From Candidatus Woesearchaeota archaeon (lineage in GTDB: Archaea; Nanobdellota; Nanobdellia; Woesearchaeales; WJKL01), in NCBI GenBank assembly GCA_014729145.1, contig WJKL01000059.1:1-7271 (forward strand): a DNA stretch of 7,271 bases, given 5' to 3'. Below the pieces are notes generated by a model. It was not told the origin of the DNA, made no database searches, and saw only the letters and a list, made by a program, of their open reading frames with translations. Shown here one piece after another: positions 5,667-7,271 of this stretch. Numbering within the stretch: position 1 is the first letter of the stretch; every line of letters starts with the position of its first letter. A program made the translations under genes and the position numbers.

Positions 5667-7271
5667 ATGGCAAAAAAGAAATCAAAAAAGAAAAAATCTT
5701 CATCAAAAAAATCAAAAAAACTCCAAAAACCAGCTCAAAAACAGATTCCAAAAGAAGTTAAAGAAAAGCTGAAAAAGATAAAATCAAAGCTGGATAAGTT
5801 CTCAAAAAATGTTGTTGGAAAATTTGAAAAGTATATTGTAGGGATATCTCTTTTGCCACCTCCTAAGCAGGATAAAGATGCTAAGGGAAAAAAGATAGAT
5901 AAGGACAAGATAAGAGTTCTTGTATTAGTTGACGATTCTGAACCTACAAAGATGTCCAAAAGAGAGCTTAGGGAAAAGCTTAGCAAGATCATAGACAGCA
6001 TGGCCAAAGAGATCGATGAAAACATAATTCCCCAGACAATGGTGCTTTCAGAGCTATGGCAGAACTGTTATGACGGAAAAGATGAGTTGTTAAAACTTAT
6101 TGCCATGTCTGCTCCTATCCATGATACAGGAATGCTTTCTGCTATAAAGATTGCAGAGATACATAAGAGCATGATACTAAAGAAATTTGAAAAATATATT
6201 GTTTCATATGTATTGGCAGGATCTTTGGTCCAGGGAAAAGCAACACCTACATCAGATATTGATGTTTGGGTTGTTATAGATGATACAGACGTAAAAAAGA
6301 TGACCAGGGCAGAGCTAAAAGATAAACTAAGAGCAATAATCATAGGAATGGGAATCGAAGCAGGAGAGATGACAGGGATAAAGAATAAATTAAATATCCA
6401 GGTTTATATCTTAACAGACTTCTGGGATTCATTAAAAGAAGCAAACCCTATAATCTTCACCTTATTGAGAGATGGGGTGCCTTTCTATGATAGAGGAGTT
6501 TTCATGCCATGGAAATTACTGCTGAAGATGGGAAAGATAAAACCCTCTTCAGAAGCTATTGACATGTTTATGGGTTCTGGAGAGCAGATGCTTAAAAAAG
6601 TCCACAAAAAAATAAAAGATATAGGGATGGAGGATATATATTATGCATTATTGACGCCTTCTCAGGCAGCCATTATGCTGTTTGGTATGCCTCCTCCAAC
6701 TCCAAGAGAAACTCCGCAGGTAATGAATGATCTTTTTGTAAAAAAAGAAAAACTGCTGGAGAAAAAATATGTTGAGACTCTTGAAAAAACTATCAAAACA
6801 AGAAAAGACATAGAACACGGAACTAAGAAAGACCTGACAGGAAAAGAGCTTGATGAGCTGTTAAACAGCGCTGAAAAATATCTTAAAAGAATAAAAAGAT
6901 TATTCACTCAAATAGAAAAAATAAAAGAAGAGGAGTCAATGGTGCATATATATGACTCTGTCGTTTCTATCATAAGAGATGTTCTAAGATTCGAAGGGAT
7001 TGACAAATTCTCAGATGAAAATGTAACAGCAATGTTCAAAGACGCACTTATAGATCTTGGAAAGATACCTGACAAATACTTAAGGATGCTTGAAGACATT
7101 GTAAAGGCAAAAAAAGATTACGACAACAAGAAACTTACAAAGCACGAAGTAGAGAAAGTAAAGAAAGAGTCAAGAAAGCTTATCAAACATCTTGTTGAGT
7201 ACCTGCAGAGAAAACGTGGGAGAGAGCTTGAAAAGACAAAGATCAGAGTAAAGCACGGAAAGAAGATAGGA
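5667..7271 (+). CDS. Fused nucleotidyltransferase-HEPN protein with duplicated, degenerate outer copies (3' end outside window)
   Basis: There are 535 codons with no stop before the edge. Residues 1-45 form a lysine-rich tail (MAKKKSKKKKSSSKKSKK). Residues ~52-157 are a degenerate copy of the DNA polymerase beta-like NTase fold, and ~173-280 are the intact copy: KFEKYIV occurs in both (52-58, 173-179), as do VDDxxxxKMSKRELREKL and its counterpart IDDxxxxKMTRAELKDKL. The second copy has G185-S186 and S196-D197-I198-D199, the metal-binding signature. The first has KIR where DID should be and no GS. Residues ~325-415 form a helical HEPN domain with R379-KDIE-H384, the RX4H motif of HEPN RNases. 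Residues ~430-515 repeat that fold with K482 and N487 in place of Arg and His. The strand that usually carries the third NTase carboxylate reads LNIQVY (242-247), with no Asp. I recall close relatives in DPANN archaea, annotated only as NTase-domain proteins. Substrate unknown; RNA or protein nucleotidylation is possible. Confidence 0.85.
   Translation, partial: MAKKKSKKKKSSSKKSKKLQKPAQKQIPKEVKEKLKKIKSKLDKFSKNVVGKFEKYIVGISLLPPPKQDKDAKGKKIDKDKIRVLVLVDDSEPTKMSKRELREKLSKIIDSMAKEIDENIIPQTMVLSELWQNCYDGKDELLKLIAMSAPIHDTGMLSAIKIAEIHKSMILKKFEKYIVSYVLAGSLVQGKATPTSDIDVWVVIDDTDVKKMTRAELKDKLRAIIIGMGIEAGEMTGIKNKLNIQVYILTDFWDSLKEANPIIFTLLRDGVPFYDRGVFMPWKLLLKMGKIKPSSEAIDMFMGSGEQMLKKVHKKIKDIGMEDIYYALLTPSQAAIMLFGMPPPTPRETPQVMNDLFVKKEKLLEKKYVETLEKTIKTRKDIEHGTKKDLTGKELDELLNSAEKYLKRIKRLFTQIEKIKEEESMVHIYDSVVSIIRDVLRFEGIDKFSDENVTAMFKDALIDLGKIPDKYLRMLEDIVKAKKDYDNKKLTKHEVEKVKKESRKLIKHLVEYLQRKRGRELEKTKIRVKHGKKIG

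Noticed and set aside
5735..7099. Minus-strand open frames of 63-96 codons antisense to the NTase/HEPN gene
   Set aside because: Ser/Phe-rich translations are the mirror of Lys/Glu/Asp codons in the real gene. There are no starts with upstream signals.

Overview
The window is AT-rich and looks archaeal, most likely from a DPANN-type lineage (Woesearchaeota/Pacearchaeota-like). Three things support this. The left edge carries the N-terminus of Bud32, the KEOPS kinase. The promoters have BRE/TATA layouts about 26 nt from plausible transcript starts, and some of those starts give leaderless mRNAs. The right-hand gene belongs to a nucleotidyltransferase (NTase)/HEPN family that I recall from DPANN genomes. 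The lineage assignment is inference; no search was run.

Layout. Three genes read leftward on the minus strand: a 1443-residue coiled-coil protein (1075-5406), a 254-260-residue helical protein (271-1035 or 271-1053), and the start of bud32 (1-231, cut by the window edge). A 260-bp divergent intergenic region (5407-5666) separates them from one plus-strand gene (5667-7271, cut by the window edge). No tRNA, rRNA, CRISPR array or insertion sequence was seen.

Minus-strand side. The giant protein has lysine-rich ends, several coiled coils, a 21-residue tandem repeat, a central non-coiled domain, and a roughly 172-residue super-repeat that includes a 68-bp DNA stretch repeated with one mismatch. 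A long acidic/Gln-rich linker follows, then a C-terminal domain. By eye, that C-terminal domain aligns over its full length with the separate protein encoded immediately downstream. The two adjacent genes therefore seem to share one uncharacterised domain, which may let the small protein assemble with, or compete with, the large one.

Plus-strand side. The protein reads as pseudo-NTase, NTase, HEPN, pseudo-HEPN after a lysine-rich tail. Each domain is present twice, with the catalytic signature kept only in the inner copy (GS...SDID and RX4H). MNT and HEPN are usually separate partners in toxin-antitoxin pairs; here both sit in one chain.

Expression. The NTase gene has a strong Shine-Dalgarno site. 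The minus-strand genes have none. Two of them have TATA boxes placed for leaderless transcripts, and the giant gene may have a leader of about 70 nt with two tandem hairpins. No functional link across the divergent promoter is proven; shared lysine-rich tails are the only common trait.
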